A DNA stretch of 64,000 nucleotides from assembly GCF_001945445.1 (NCBI RefSeq), contig NZ_MSXW01000003.1:1-64000 (forward strand). Direction: 5' to 3'. The notes beneath the pieces were generated by a model. It made no database searches. It had not been told where the DNA came from and saw only the letters and a list, made by a program, of their open reading frames with translations. Source of the DNA: Pseudomonas sp. PA27(2017) (GTDB taxonomy: Bacteria; Pseudomonadota; Gammaproteobacteria; Pseudomonadales; Pseudomonadaceae). Below are positions 1 through 9,288 of the stretch, piece by piece; positions within the stretch are counted from its first letter, which is position 1, and every line of letters begins with the position of its first letter. The position numbers and the translations under genes are program-made.

Positions 1-120
1 CGTGGGCTCAAGCGAACAGAAGCCCTGACCATCCTGGCCCGTAAACTCGCTCGTATCGCCTTTGCGCTGATGCAGAAGCAGGTCGATTACAACCCCGAAA
101 AAGGGGGATCCTTGACATAG
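1..120 (+). CDS. IS110-family transposase, C-terminal end (partial)
   Basis: The window opens inside a reading frame whose last 39 residues (RGLKRTEALTILARKLARIA and onward, ending GGSLT) look like the C-terminal tail of IS110/IS1111-type transposases, where an Arg/Lys-rich helix is followed by a Tyr/Pro stretch. The stop is TAG at 118-120. Catalytic domains lie outside the window, so it cannot be judged whether the copy is intact. A REP-like sequence starts four bases after the stop, which fits the known habit of some Pseudomonas IS110/IS1111 elements of inserting in REP sequences. The family call rests on a short tail. Confidence 0.6.
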   Translation, partial: RGLKRTEALTILARKLARIAFALMQKQVDYNPEKGGSLT

Positions 121-123
121 AAT

Positions 124-220
124 CTCCCACAAAAACGGGCCAAGTTCTTAGGGTGGTTCAGGGTGCGTAGCTGACGCTTCGTCTGCGCGCCCCTATCCAT
201 CCCGAGGCCCGCACCTACAG
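124..220. repeat. 97-bp repeat, left copy (inverted copy at 63722-63818)
   Basis: Reading base by base, these 97 bases are the exact reverse complement of 63722-63818. The outer end begins CTCCCACA, the boundary motif of the REP doublets in this window (compare 19055-19148). It lies directly between the transposase end and another inverted-repeat element (224-329). Confidence 0.9.
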
Positions 221-223
221 CCA

Positions 224-329
224 CGTAGGGTGGATGACGCTCTTTTCATCCACCATTGCAATCGCAGAGCGGTGGACGGGTCGGGCCGCGTAGGTGAAGC
301 GTCGTCTACGCGACCCGGTCCACCCTACG
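224..329. repeat. REP-like element with 11-bp terminal inverted repeats
   Basis: The element is bounded by CGTAGGGTGGA (224-234) and its exact complement TCCACCCTACG (319-329). The interior holds further GGTGGA/TCCACC pairs, so the single strand can fold extensively. It looks like a short palindromic intergenic repeat. No coding capacity is supported. Confidence 0.7.
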
Positions 330-380
330 ATCGGCCGATTGCGCCCCTTTGCAGGCAGCGGCGCTGAAGTCGAGCCGCTC

Positions 381-1004
381 TTAAAGGAAAGGCAGGATAC
401 CGATGATGCCCTTGTCTTCTTCCTTGGGCTTGTCTTCGATTGGGCACTCGGGGCGTACGCCGTAATCATCCTTTTCGCAGGGGCGCACCTTGCGCTTCTG
501 GGCCAGGGACACACGCTTCATGTGAAAGGGCTGGCTGGGCGTGCGTTCGACGATGATGCCGCCTGCGGTGATGATCTCCACGGCGATCTGATGGGTGCCG
601 CGGTCGATGTTCTCCAGAGGAAACACCGGGCTGCGCCCGACGTTGCCGTAGGGCTCGCCATCGAGCAGCAGGCGGTAGCTGTGGCCTGGGTGCAGGGCCG
701 GTTCGGCATTGACGGTGACGATCAGGTTGCCGGCGTTGTCGTTGATGGTCGCATCGGGCTGCGGAATGGTGATGCGCAGCAGCTCATAGCTGAGGATCGG
801 CCCACTGGGCGCAGCGGGTGCCGGTGGGGAGAGGCGGCGGGTAGGCGGCTCGATACGGTTCGAGGGCGCCATCTGCACCTGCGTGGCATTGCCGTTGCGC
901 GGGCTGTCGGTAAACACCCGGTTCCCGTCGGCATCCACGTAGGTGTAGACCTGGGCAACGCTTGGCAGGGTGATCAGCAACAGGGCGAAGAGCAGCGTGC
1001 GCAT
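381..1004 (-). CDS. DUF4124 domain-containing periplasmic/envelope protein
   Basis: A 207-residue protein with a signal peptide (MRTLLFALLLITLPSVAQ) followed directly by the DUF4124 signature, in which Tyr/Asp/Asn-Gly and a 'VFTDSP' block lie at about residues 20-35. The middle carries a Pro-rich linker and then a beta-rich segment with 'LDGEPYG'. The molecular function of DUF4124 is not known. It lies 5 bp downstream of a paralogue (1010-1540) and both follow glnA on the same strand, the usual Pseudomonas arrangement in which ntrB-ntrC come next. Here the downstream side is instead occupied by repeats and an IS110 end. Confidence 0.85.
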   Translation of the reverse strand: MRTLLFALLLITLPSVAQVYTYVDADGNRVFTDSPRNGNATQVQMAPSNRIEPPTRRLSPPAPAAPSGPILSYELLRITIPQPDATINDNAGNLIVTVNAEPALHPGHSYRLLLDGEPYGNVGRSPVFPLENIDRGTHQIAVEIITAGGIIVERTPSQPFHMKRVSLAQKRKVRPCEKDDYGVRPECPIEDKPKEEDKGIIGILPFL

Positions 1005-1009
1005 GGCGC

Positions 1010-1540
1010 TCAGTTACCCCGGGCCGGACTGTTGGTGCTGACTCGCTGCACCGTGAAGGTGCGCGTCTCGCTCTGCTGAACGATGTGCTCGCCCTGTATC
1101 ACCGCCACGGCAATGCTGTGCTCGCCGCGGTCAAGTTCGGTCAGCTGCAGGCGCGGTACGTTGCTCGGCTGCCCGTAGGGCTTGCCGTCGACCAGCAGGC
1201 GCAGGCTATGACCAGGGCCCAGGCGCGGTTCGATGGTCACGCCCACGGAAAAAGTGCCATTGTTGGCGCGCAGCGCTTCTTCGCTGGGCAGGTCGCGCAG
1301 TTCGAGAATCTGATAGGGGTTTTGTGGCAGTTCGCTCAGGCGCGGTTCATTCGCGCGAGTGCTCGGTGGCGTCGGCTGGCTGCTGGTGTTGATCGGCTTG
1401 AGCTCGACGCTTTCCGCCTTGGTACCTTCCGGCGGCTGATTGGTGAACACCGTATTGCCGTTGGCGTCGGTGTACTTGTAGATCTGCGCGCTGACCGGCA
1501 GGGCCAGGATCAGCAGCAGGCAAGCGAGCGTGCGGCGCAT
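1010..1540 (-). CDS. DUF4124 domain-containing protein, paralogue of 381-1004
   Basis: A 176-residue protein beginning MRRTLACLLLILALPVSAQ, a clear signal peptide. The DUF4124 motif (YTDANGNTVFTNQP) follows at about residues 22-36, and the C-terminal domain matches the neighbour ('LLVDGKPYGQPS' compared with 'LLLDGEPYGNVG'). I chose the start at 1540, not the longer frame to 1672, because CAGGAG lies just upstream and the signal peptide begins there. The pair probably arose by tandem duplication. Function unknown. Confidence 0.85.
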   Translation of the reverse strand: MRRTLACLLLILALPVSAQIYKYTDANGNTVFTNQPPEGTKAESVELKPINTSSQPTPPSTRANEPRLSELPQNPYQILELRDLPSEEALRANNGTFSVGVTIEPRLGPGHSLRLLVDGKPYGQPSNVPRLQLTELDRGEHSIAVAVIQGEHIVQQSETRTFTVQRVSTNSPARGN

Positions 1541-1720
1541 CGAGCCGGTCTCCTGTCGGGTGATGTCGATAGCCTTGCACCGCCATCGCGTGCTGGCAAG
1601 CGCGCGTCGCCAAGGATTTGCACTGGCACCGAAAAATAGTCGGGCATGAAAATGGCCAAGAGCCATTTTCAACGTCCCTTGCGACTGCCCGCAGGATAGT
1701 CGTCAGAGATGGCAGGCCAT

Positions 1721-1753
1721 AAAAAAGCCTCCCCGGCAGAACCGGGGAGGCTT
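1721..1753 (-). terminator. Rho-independent terminator of glnA
   Basis: The stem GCCTCCCCGG (1727-1736) pairs with CCGGGGAGGC (1742-1751) around a five-base loop. On the minus strand it is followed by six U, which places it as the glnA terminator 31 bp past the stop codon. Confidence 0.9.
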
Positions 1754-1783
1754 CGTCGCGCTACAAACTGTAGCGAGGCCAGC

Positions 1784-3190
1784 TTAGACGCTGTAGTACA
1801 GGTCGTATTCCAGCGGGTGTACGAAGGTACGTACCTTGATTTCTTCTTCCGATTTCAGCTCGATGTAGGCATCGATGAAGTCGTCGGAGAATACGCCGCC
1901 CTTGGTCAGGAACGCGCGACCCTTGTCCAGCTCTTCCAGGGCTTCTTTCAGGCTGCCGCAAACCTGCGGGATCAGCTTGCCTTCTTCCGGCGGCAGGTCG
2001 TACAGGTTCTTGTCCGCTGCGTCGCCAGGGTGGATCTTGTTCTGGATGCCGTCCAGGCCGGCCATCAGCAGTGCAGCGAAGGCCAGGTACGGGTTGGCAG
2101 CCGGATCCGGGAAGCGAGCTTCGATGCGGCGCGCTTTCGGGCTGGAAACGTACGGGATACGGATCGAGGCGGAACGGTTACGGGCCGAGTAGGCCAGCAT
2201 GACCGGCGCTTCGAAGCCGGGAACCAGACGCTTGTAGGAGTTGGTCGACGGGTTGGTGAAGCCGTTCAGGGCCTTACCGTGCTTGATGATGCCGCCGATG
2301 AAGTACAGAGCGGTTTCCGACAGGCCGGCATAGCCTTCACCTGCGAAGGTGTTCTTGCCGTCTTTGGAGACCGAGATGTGTACGTGCATGCCCGAGCCGT
2401 TGTCGCCGTACAGAGGCTTCGGCATGAAGGTAGCGGTTTTGCCGTAGGCATCGGCTACGTTGTGCACGCAGTACTTCAGGGTCTGGGTTTCGTCAGCCTT
2501 GGCAACCAGGGTGTTGAACTTCACACCGATTTCGTTCTGGCCGGCAGTCGCCACTTCGTGGTGGTGCACTTCGATGACCAGGCCCATTTCTTCCATGGCA
2601 TTACACATGGCAGTACGGATTTCGTGGTCGTGGTCGCACGGCGGAACCGGGAAGTAACCGCCTTTGACGGCCGGGCGGTGGCCTTTGTTACCGCCTTCGA
2701 CGTCTTGGTCGGTCATCCAGGAGCCTTGTTCGGAGTAGATCTTGAACATGGAGCCGGAGATGTCGGACTTGAACTTCACTTCGTCGAAGATGAAGAACTC
2801 GGGTTCCGGGCCCACGAAGACGGTATCACCGATACCGGTGGTCTTCAGGTATTCCTCGGCGCGACGAGCGATGGAGCGCGGGTCGCGGTCGTAGCCCTGC
2901 ATGGTGCTCGGCTCGATGATGTCGCAGACCAGGATCAGGGTCGGCTCTTCGGTGAACGGGTCGAGCACGGCAGTGCTGTCGTCCGGCAGCAGGATCATGT
3001 CGGAGGCTTCGATGCCTTTCCAGCCATGGATGGAGGAGCCGTCGAACATCTTGCCGACTTCGAAGAATTCGTCGTCCAGGGCGTCACGGGCCGGCATGGT
3101 CACGTGGTGCTGCTTACCCTTGGTGTCGGTGAAGCGCAGGTCTACCCACTTCACGTCGTGTTCTTTGATCAGTTGAACAGCCTTAGACAT
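1784..3190 (-). CDS. glnA: Glutamine synthetase type I
   Basis: The 468-residue product condenses glutamate and ammonia with ATP, the central nitrogen-assimilation step, as a cytoplasmic dodecamer. The length equals the GS-I-beta norm. Visible motifs are the N-terminal beta-grasp domain with 'FDGSSIHGW' (about 49-57), '[10 protein letters not shown]' metal ligands (about 128-137), '[10 protein letters not shown]' (about 264-273) and the adenylylation site NLYDLP with Tyr397, so the enzyme should be controlled by GlnE. The start at 3190 was chosen over a 59-codon extension because CTGGAGGA lies just upstream and all GS-I proteins start with this 'SKAVQLIKE' helix. A sigma-54 promoter and an NtrC site lie upstream. 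Confidence 0.98.
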   Translation of the reverse strand: MSKAVQLIKEHDVKWVDLRFTDTKGKQHHVTMPARDALDDEFFEVGKMFDGSSIHGWKGIEASDMILLPDDSTAVLDPFTEEPTLILVCDIIEPSTMQGYDRDPRSIARRAEEYLKTTGIGDTVFVGPEPEFFIFDEVKFKSDISGSMFKIYSEQGSWMTDQDVEGGNKGHRPAVKGGYFPVPPCDHDHEIRTAMCNAMEEMGLVIEVHHHEVATAGQNEIGVKFNTLVAKADETQTLKYCVHNVADAYGKTATFMPKPLYGDNGSGMHVHISVSKDGKNTFAGEGYAGLSETALYFIGGIIKHGKALNGFTNPSTNSYKRLVPGFEAPVMLAYSARNRSASIRIPYVSSPKARRIEARFPDPAANPYLAFAALLMAGLDGIQNKIHPGDAADKNLYDLPPEEGKLIPQVCGSLKEALEELDKGRAFLTKGGVFSDDFIDAYIELKSEEEIKVRTFVHPLEYDLYYSV

Positions 3191-3285
3191 GTTGTCCTCC
3201 AGGTGGATAGGGTCGTTCGTTGACCCTTCTTTGAGTTCGTGACGCCGGGCCAGATAGTCTGCCAGGACACCCTGCCTCACAAGGG

Positions 3286-3301
3286 AGCAATATGCATGCC
3301 A
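3286..3301 (-). promoter_or_regulatory. Sigma-54 promoter of glnA
   Basis: The minus strand reads TGGCATG, four bases, TTGCT. The GG and GC dinucleotides fall at -24 and -12, as in the RpoN consensus. Transcription would start near 3275, giving a leader of about 85 nt before the glnA start. Confidence 0.85.
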
Positions 3302-3375
3302 GTGCCCCGTCATGGACGCGCACCCCGGAAATCGGTGTTTTGGTGGGCATGGAGGCCACAAAATCAATCATCAAG

Positions 3376-3390
3376 GCACCTTGTTGGTGC
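3376..3390. promoter_or_regulatory. NtrC binding site (enhancer) for glnA
   Basis: GCACC, five bases (TTGTT), GGTGC is a perfect dyad matching the NtrC half-site arrangement. It lies about 105 bp upstream of the predicted glnA transcription start, a normal enhancer distance. It also lies about 80 bp upstream of the thiI -10 box on the other strand. Confidence 0.75.
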
Positions 3391-3470
3391 GATTTCCATC
3401 GGTTGTGTTCAGTTTTGGTGCTCGTACAGATTGTTTGCGGATTTTTGATCAAAGGTTGAGCAATTTCCTT

Positions 3471-3476
3471 TATAAT
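3471..3476 (+). promoter_or_regulatory. Sigma-70 -10 box of thiI
   Basis: A perfect TATAAT lies 44 bp before the thiI ATG and is followed by a GC-rich discriminator. No good -35 hexamer stands at 17 bp, so the promoter is asserted mainly from the -10 box. Confidence 0.6.
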
Positions 3477-3520
3477 CCGCGCCCCTGTTTTTCAGGCCCT
3501 GGCCCCCGACATTTGCTCCC

Positions 3521-4975
3521 ATGAAACTGATCGTCAAAGTCTTTCCGGAAATCACCATCAAGAGCCCGCCGGTTCGCAAGAACTTTATCCGGCAGTTGGC
3601 CAAGAACATCCGCGTGGTGTTGCGTGATCTCGACCCGCAACTGCAGGTGACCGGTGTCTGGGACAATCTGGAAGTGAAGACCGAGGTGGCCGAGCCCAAG
3701 GTCCAGCAGGAAATCATCGAGCGCCTGAGCTGCGTGCCGGGCATCGTGCACTTCCTGCAGATCGACGAATACCCGCTCGGCGACTTCGACGACATCGTCG
3801 CCAAGTGCAAGCTGCATTATGGCGAGCTGCTGGCCGGCAAGATTTTCTCTGTTCGCTGCAAGCGCGGCGGCCGCCACGCGTTCTCCTCCATCGATGTGGA
3901 GCGCTATGTCGGCAGCCAGCTGCGCCAGCAGTGCGGCGCCGCCGGTATCGACCTGAAGAAACCCGAGGTCGAGGTGCGCATCGAGATTCGCGATCAGCGC
4001 CTGTACGTCATTCATCACCAGCACCCCGGCCTGGGCGGCTACCCCTTGGGTTCGCTGGAGCAGACCCTGGTGCTGATGAGCGGCGGCTTCGACTCCACCG
4101 TGGCGGCCTACCAGATCATGCGCCGTGGCCTGATGAGCCACTTCTGCTTCTTCAACCTCGGCGGTCGTGCCCACGAGCTGGGCGTGATGGAAGTCGCCCA
4201 CTACCTGTGGAAGAAGTACGGCAGCAGCCAGCGCGTGCTGTTCATCAGCGTGCCGTTCGAGGAAGTGCTCGGCGAGATTCTCGGCAAGGTCGACAACAGC
4301 TACATGGGCGTGACCCTCAAGCGCATGATGCTGCGTGCCGCCAGCCGCCTGGCCGAGCGCTTGCAGATCGACGCGCTGGTGACCGGCGAGGCGATCAGCC
4401 AGGTATCCAGCCAGACCCTGCCGAATCTCTCGGTGATCGACTCGGTCACCGACAAGCTGGTGCTGCGCCCGCTGATCGCCAGCCACAAGCAGGACATCAT
4501 CGACACCGCCGAAGCCATCGGCACGGCCGAGTTTGCCCGCCACATGCCCGAGTACTGCGGCGTGATTTCGGTGAACCCGACCACCAAGGCCAAGCCCCAT
4601 CGCGTCGCCCATGAAGAACAGCAGTTCGACATGGCGGTGCTCGAGCGCGCCCTTGAGCGCGCCCGCCTGATCGCCATTGATCGCGTGATCGAAGAGCTGG
4701 GCCAGGACGTGCAGGTCGAGGAAGTCACTGATGCGCTGCCCGGCCACGTGGTGATCGACATTCGCCACCCCGACCAGGCCGAAGACGAGCCGCTGGAAAT
4801 CGAGGGCGTGGAAGTCCAGGCGCTGCCGTTCTACGCCATCAACAATCGTTTCAAGGAGCTGGACGAGAACCGCCAGTACCTCCTTTATTGCGACAGGGGC
4901 GTCATGAGCCGCCTGCATGCCCATCACCTGCTGAGCGAGGGGCATGCCAATGTGCGCGTTTATCGTCCGGCATAA
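3521..4975 (+). CDS. thiI: tRNA sulfurtransferase ThiI (4-thiouridine synthesis and thiamine thiazole sulfur transfer)
   Basis: The 484-residue enzyme adenylates U8 of tRNA and transfers persulfide sulfur to make s4U; it also feeds sulfur to thiamine synthesis. An N-terminal ferredoxin-like and THUMP region (about 1-165) is followed by the PP-loop SGGFDST at 187-193 and a C-terminal rhodanese domain. That domain has a catalytic Cys near residue 457 in 'YCDRGVMS', matching the E. coli long form of ThiI. It is divergent from glnA, which is the conserved Pseudomonas arrangement. No strong Shine-Dalgarno is seen; the start is set by family alignment ('[11 protein letters not shown]'). Confidence 0.97.
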   Translation: MKLIVKVFPEITIKSPPVRKNFIRQLAKNIRVVLRDLDPQLQVTGVWDNLEVKTEVAEPKVQQEIIERLSCVPGIVHFLQIDEYPLGDFDDIVAKCKLHYGELLAGKIFSVRCKRGGRHAFSSIDVERYVGSQLRQQCGAAGIDLKKPEVEVRIEIRDQRLYVIHHQHPGLGGYPLGSLEQTLVLMSGGFDSTVAAYQIMRRGLMSHFCFFNLGGRAHELGVMEVAHYLWKKYGSSQRVLFISVPFEEVLGEILGKVDNSYMGVTLKRMMLRAASRLAERLQIDALVTGEAISQVSSQTLPNLSVIDSVTDKLVLRPLIASHKQDIIDTAEAIGTAEFARHMPEYCGVISVNPTTKAKPHRVAHEEQQFDMAVLERALERARLIAIDRVIEELGQDVQVEEVTDALPGHVVIDIRHPDQAEDEPLEIEGVEVQALPFYAINNRFKELDENRQYLLYCDRGVMSRLHAHHLLSEGHANVRVYRPA

Positions 4976-5147
4976 GACGCCCGGGCTCAATGGCGGCAGC
5001 ATCCGCCATCGCCCTCCCGACCCGATTGGCGGCGAGTTTGCCGCCACACAGCCTTAACAGACTGCCTTTACCCTTAATCCCGATTTTTCGCGTTGGGCCC
5101 TCGAAGCAACTGCCGGGTAGCCCGACCCAACCTACGAGACCACTACT

Positions 5148-6968
5148 GTGATCGAGAATCTACGCAACATCGCCATCATCGCCCACGTTGACCATGGCAA
5201 GACCACCCTGGTCGACGCCCTGCTGCGTCAGTCCGGTACCCTGGAGCGCAGCGAGCTCAACGACGAGCGCGTGATGGACAGCAACGACCAGGAAAAAGAG
5301 CGCGGCATCACCATTCTGGCCAAGAACACCGCCATCAAGTGGAACGACTACCGCATCAACATCGTCGACACCCCCGGACACGCCGACTTCGGCGGTGAAG
5401 TAGAGCGCGTGATGTCGATGGTCGACTCCGTACTGCTGGTCGTCGACGCCCAGGACGGCCCGATGCCGCAAACCCGTTTCGTGACCAAGAAGGCTTTCGA
5501 AGCCGGTCTGCGTCCGATCGTGGTGATCAACAAGATCGACCGTCCGGGCGCGCGCCCTGACTGGGTCATGGATCAGATCTTCGACCTGTTCGACAACCTC
5601 GGTGCTACCGAAGAGCAACTGGACTTCCAGGTCGTCTACGCCAGCGCCCTGAACGGCATCGCCGGTCTGGACCACACCGACATGGCCGAAGACCTGACCC
5701 CGCTGTACCAGGCCATCGTTGACCACGTCCCGGCGCCGAACGTCGACGTCGACGGCCCGTTCCAGATGCAGATTTCGGCACTGGACTACAACAGCTTCCT
5801 GGGCATCATCGGTGTTGGCCGTATCGCCCGTGGCCGCGTCAAGCCGAACACCCCGGTCACTGCCATCGACACCGAAGGCAAGAAGCGTAACGGCCGTATC
5901 CTCAAGCTGATGGGCCACCACGGTCTGCACCGCGTGGACGTCGAAGAAGCCACTGCTGGCGACATCGTCTGCGTCAGCGGCATGGACGAGCTGTTCATCT
6001 CCGACACCCTGTGCGACCAGAACAACGTCGAGGCCATGAAGCCGCTGACCGTCGACGAGCCGACCGTTTCCATGACCTTCCAGGTCAACGATTCGCCGTT
6101 CTGCGGCAAGGAAGGCAAGTTCGTCACCAGCCGCAACATCAAGGAGCGTCTGGACAAGGAGCTGCTGTACAACGTGGCCCTGCGCGTCGAAGAAGGCGAC
6201 TCGGCCGACAAGTTCAAGGTCTCCGGCCGTGGTGAACTGCACCTGTCGGTTCTGATCGAGAACATGCGTCGCGAAGGTTTCGAGATGGGCGTTGGCCGTC
6301 CGGAAGTGATCATCCGTGAAGTCGACGGCGCCAAGCACGAGCCGTACGAAAACGTCACCATCGACATCCCGGAAGAATCCCAGGGCAAGGTCATGGAAGA
6401 AATGGGTCTGCGTAAGGGCGACCTGAGCAACATGGTGCCGGACGGCAAAGGTCGCGTACGCCTGGAGTACAACATCCCGGCTCGCGGTCTGATCGGCTTC
6501 CGTAACGCCTTCCTGACCCTGACCAACGGTGCAGGCATCCTGACCTCGATCTTCGACCGTTACGACGTGATGAAGTCGGGCCACATGTCCGGCCGCCAGA
6601 ACGGCGTTCTGGTATCGATCGATACCGGCAAGGCGCTGACCTACTCCCTGGAAACCCTGCAGGCGCGCGGCAAGCTGTTCGTCGAGCACGGCCAGGAAGT
6701 CTACAACGGTCAGATCATCGGCCTGAACAGCCGCGACAACGACCTGGGCGTCAACCCAACCAAGGGCAAGAAGCTCGACAACATGCGCGCTTCGGGTAAG
6801 GACGAAACCATCGCCCTGGTTCCGCCGGTTCGCTTCACCTTGGAGCAGGCTCTGGAATTCATCCAGGATGACGAGCTGTGCGAAGTCACGCCGAAGTCGA
6901 TCCGTCTGCGCAAGAAGATCCTCGACGAAGGCGAGCGTACCCGCGCTGCCAAGAAAGCCAAGAACTGA
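5148..6968 (+). CDS. typA: Ribosome-associated translational GTPase TypA/BipA
   Basis: A 606-residue elongation-factor-like GTPase that binds ribosomes and is needed for ribosome assembly and stress adaptation. The G1 loop AHVDHGKTT is at 12-20, G3 '[15 protein letters not shown]' at about 73-87 and G4 'NKIDRPGA' at about 126-133; these are followed by EF-G-like domains II, III and V and the TypA-specific C-terminal domain. The start is GTG at 5148, placed by the conserved '[16 protein letters not shown]' start. A terminator follows directly at 6988-7023, so it appears to be monocistronic. Confidence 0.98.
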   Translation: MIENLRNIAIIAHVDHGKTTLVDALLRQSGTLERSELNDERVMDSNDQEKERGITILAKNTAIKWNDYRINIVDTPGHADFGGEVERVMSMVDSVLLVVDAQDGPMPQTRFVTKKAFEAGLRPIVVINKIDRPGARPDWVMDQIFDLFDNLGATEEQLDFQVVYASALNGIAGLDHTDMAEDLTPLYQAIVDHVPAPNVDVDGPFQMQISALDYNSFLGIIGVGRIARGRVKPNTPVTAIDTEGKKRNGRILKLMGHHGLHRVDVEEATAGDIVCVSGMDELFISDTLCDQNNVEAMKPLTVDEPTVSMTFQVNDSPFCGKEGKFVTSRNIKERLDKELLYNVALRVEEGDSADKFKVSGRGELHLSVLIENMRREGFEMGVGRPEVIIREVDGAKHEPYENVTIDIPEESQGKVMEEMGLRKGDLSNMVPDGKGRVRLEYNIPARGLIGFRNAFLTLTNGAGILTSIFDRYDVMKSGHMSGRQNGVLVSIDTGKALTYSLETLQARGKLFVEHGQEVYNGQIIGLNSRDNDLGVNPTKGKKLDNMRASGKDETIALVPPVRFTLEQALEFIQDDELCEVTPKSIRLRKKILDEGERTRAAKKAKN

Positions 6969-6987
6969 TCCGGTTCTAGCTGCCTAG

Positions 6988-7023
6988 AAAGCCCCCGCCG
7001 GCGTGAGCCTGCGGGGGCTTTTT
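6988..7023 (+). terminator. Rho-independent terminator after typA
   Basis: AAAGCCCCCGC (6988-6998) pairs with GCGGGGGCTTT (7011-7021) around a 12-nt loop and runs into a T tract. It also lies just past the stop of the convergent gene at 7048, so it may serve both. Confidence 0.9.
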
Positions 7024-7047
7024 CATGGGCGCAGATTGATGGGGCGA

Positions 7048-8109
7048 TCAGGCCGCTTCGGCTTCATCGCGATCGAGCACCAGTTCCTGAATCGCCTCGC
7101 CGACCTCCTCGAACAACTTGCCGGCCTCGGCATCCTCATCGAGCGCCTCGGCGCAGGCAAGAATCACCAGGGCGTCGTCACCTTGCGGGTTGGCGATGCC
7201 CATGTGGCAGGCGCGGTGTTGCTGGGTACCGGTTTTCTGCACGAAGGGCACTTGCTCACTCAGGCCAGCCTCCAGCCGGTAGGCCTCGTAGCTGTCCAGG
7301 CCCATGATGTCGTAGAGCAGCCTGGTGCTCGCTTCGGACAGCAGTTCGCCTTTGGCCAGTTTGCCGAAGAGCTGGCCGTAGGCGACCAGTGTCGCGCCGT
7401 TCAGGCCGGTTTCGTAGTAGCGCCGGTAGGCTTCGTCGAGGTCGCGGGTCTCGAGCTGATCGGGTTTCATCTTCAGGGCATTGGCCACCGCTTCGACGCG
7501 CTGCGGGCCGAGTGGCGCGGCGGCGATCTCGACGATCTGGCGATTTTCCAATGAGCGCGCGTCGGGGTGCAGTTGCCCGTACAGTTCGCGGCGCACCTCG
7601 AGCAGGCGGGTCACCTTGCCGAAGTCGCGGCCGGCGGCTGCCGCAATGCGCTCGTTGATACGCTGTGCCCCGGCTGCGCGAATCAGCATGTCGGCGGCGG
7701 TGTTATCGCTCTCCTGCAGCATCCCGCGCAGCAATTCGCTAATGCTGTAACGGGCGCCGGCGTCTTCCCACACCAGGCCGCCGGAGCCGTCGACCCGGTC
7801 GCCTTCCTCTAGGGTGATCGGCTGGTCGAGCTGCAGCTTGCCGTCATCTACCTCCTGCAGCACGGCGATGGCGATCGCCGCCTTGGTGGCCGAGGCCAGG
7901 TACCAGGTGCGATCAGCCTGATGGTTCAGCTCGCTGCCGTCGGCAGGGCGCAGCAGGTAAACGCCCAGTTGGCCGGGGGAGGCCTCGTCGAGTTCGCGCA
8001 ACCGCTCGGCCAACGCCTCGAAGCGCTCGTCGCGCTGGGGCGTCGCCCATAGCCAGAGCGACAGCGCCGCGCAGCCGAGCAGGGCAAGGCCTGTGAGCAG
8101 AAATTTCAT
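7048..8109 (-). CDS. Class A beta-lactamase-related serine hydrolase (second of a tandem pair)
   Basis: A 353-residue protein with an N-terminal hydrophobic segment (about 2-22) that could be a signal or an anchor. It carries the serine beta-lactamase/PBP triad: S73-A-T-K76, S134-D-N136 and K292-T-G294. The canonical omega-loop ExxLN motif is not recognisable; a Glu (E171, 37 residues after S134) stands near the expected place in 'LLEVRRELYG'. Penicillin hydrolysis cannot therefore be assumed, and a peptidase or esterase role is equally possible. I chose ATG 8109, not 8136 or 8115, because GAGGGA is well spaced from it. It starts 10 bp after its paralogue's stop, so the two form one operon. 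Confidence 0.8.
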   Translation of the reverse strand: MKFLLTGLALLGCAALSLWLWATPQRDERFEALAERLRELDEASPGQLGVYLLRPADGSELNHQADRTWYLASATKAAIAIAVLQEVDDGKLQLDQPITLEEGDRVDGSGGLVWEDAGARYSISELLRGMLQESDNTAADMLIRAAGAQRINERIAAAAGRDFGKVTRLLEVRRELYGQLHPDARSLENRQIVEIAAAPLGPQRVEAVANALKMKPDQLETRDLDEAYRRYYETGLNGATLVAYGQLFGKLAKGELLSEASTRLLYDIMGLDSYEAYRLEAGLSEQVPFVQKTGTQQHRACHMGIANPQGDDALVILACAEALDEDAEAGKLFEEVGEAIQELVLDRDEAEAA

Positions 8110-8119
8110 GGCCATTCCC

Positions 8120-9193
8120 TCAGTTGAGTGCGTCACGGGTCAGGACGCCCGATGCGCTCAGCGCTTCGCCAACCTGGCGCAGGGTGCGCTCGGCCTTGGC
8201 CAGCGACAGTTCGCCCTCCACGCAGGCGACGATCAGCACCGGCTCGGCAGCGCCGCGTTCGGGCGTGCGGATCAGCCCCGAGTCGCAGATGCGTGCGCGC
8301 TGGGTGCCGGTCTTGTGGGCGAAGTGGGCGTCTTTCGGCAGCCCGGCAATGATACGTTTGCTGCCGGTCTTGACCCGGCCCATCACCGCCAGCAGGTAGG
8401 CCGTCTGCGCCTGGCCCAGCGCCTGGCCATCGGCCAGGCGTTCGAGCAGCTCGCCATAGGCTGAGAGCGTGGCGGCGTTGAGGTTGCTGCGATAGTAGGC
8501 GGTGTAAGCGCTGCCCAGGCTGATGGGTGCCAGGGCCGAGCGTGGGACGCCGAGCAGCTCGGCCAGGCGGTTCAGGCGCGCGTCGTCCTGGCGTGCCTGG
8601 CGCAGGCGCAGCAGGTCGCGACCACCCAGTTTTGCGGCCGCCGGGTGCAGTTCGGCATAGATATGCCGGCGCACGTCGCCCAGCGTGGTAATCGGCTCGA
8701 AGCCCTCGGGCGCCAGTTCACGTACCAGCGCATTCACGGCATCCAGGCTGACCAGGCGAATCAGCCGGTCGGTGGCGGTGTTGTCGCTGTAGATGATCAT
8801 CTGCTCGAGCAAAAAGCGCACGCTCAGGCGCTCGCCGGGGCCGTACTGGTTGGTGCTGCCGGCACCGTCGACGAAATCGTTGGCGGCGAGCGGCAGGCGC
8901 GTATCGAGCTGCCAGTCGCCGCGCTCGACACCGCGCAGCACGGCGATGGCCACGGGCACCTTGATGCCGGATGCCATGTACCACAGCCGCTCGGCCTGCA
9001 GGGTCACCGCCAGGTTACTGTGCAGGTCCTTGACGTACACGCCGAGCTCGCCGTCCTGCTTGGCGGCTGTTGCCTGCAGGCGTTCGAGCAGCGGCTCCTG
9101 CCAGTCAGGTCGCCCGGTTTCGGCCGTGGCGGTGCCTGCCAGTGCCGCGGCGAGGGCGACGAACAGGGTCCTGGCGAGCAGTCGGGAGCGCAT
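8120..9193 (-). CDS. Class A beta-lactamase-related serine hydrolase (first of a tandem pair)
   Basis: A 357-residue exported protein; the signal peptide ends at ATA-ET near residue 24. The motifs are S75-G-I-K78, S136-D-N138 and K294-T-G296. It shares with the next gene the block VRRxxYxxLHP after the SDN motif, so the two are paralogues. Where class A enzymes have the omega-loop Glu, this one has Asp (D173) and no ExxLN. It has a strong Shine-Dalgarno (GGAGG) eight bases before ATG. Location is probably the periplasm. Substrate unknown. Confidence 0.82.
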   Translation of the reverse strand: MRSRLLARTLFVALAAALAGTATAETGRPDWQEPLLERLQATAAKQDGELGVYVKDLHSNLAVTLQAERLWYMASGIKVPVAIAVLRGVERGDWQLDTRLPLAANDFVDGAGSTNQYGPGERLSVRFLLEQMIIYSDNTATDRLIRLVSLDAVNALVRELAPEGFEPITTLGDVRRHIYAELHPAAAKLGGRDLLRLRQARQDDARLNRLAELLGVPRSALAPISLGSAYTAYYRSNLNAATLSAYGELLERLADGQALGQAQTAYLLAVMGRVKTGSKRIIAGLPKDAHFAHKTGTQRARICDSGLIRTPERGAAEPVLIVACVEGELSLAKAERTLRQVGEALSASGVLTRDALN

Positions 9194-9288
9194 GCGAATC
9201 CTCCGGGTGGCGGTGCGGGCCGGTGTGGAGGATTCGAGGGATCAGCGAAGCGAGGTGTTCAGGCTCGCGGGTAACCAGACGTTGCAGA

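Noticed and set aside
1709..3223. 504-codon open frame antisense to glnA
   Set aside because: It mirrors the high-GC codon pattern of glnA on the other strand, has no ribosome-binding site and no recognisable domain.
3470..5047. 525-codon open frame antisense to thiI (and similar long frames opposite typA, the acyl-CoA dehydrogenases and the family 5 binding proteins)
   Set aside because: Each lies wholly opposite a confidently assigned gene and is rich in the residues expected from reversed GC-rich codons.
7048..9193. Annotation of the two hydrolases as acquired antibiotic-resistance beta-lactamases
   Set aside because: They lack the canonical omega-loop motif, have host-like composition and are not linked to mobile-element genes at that place.
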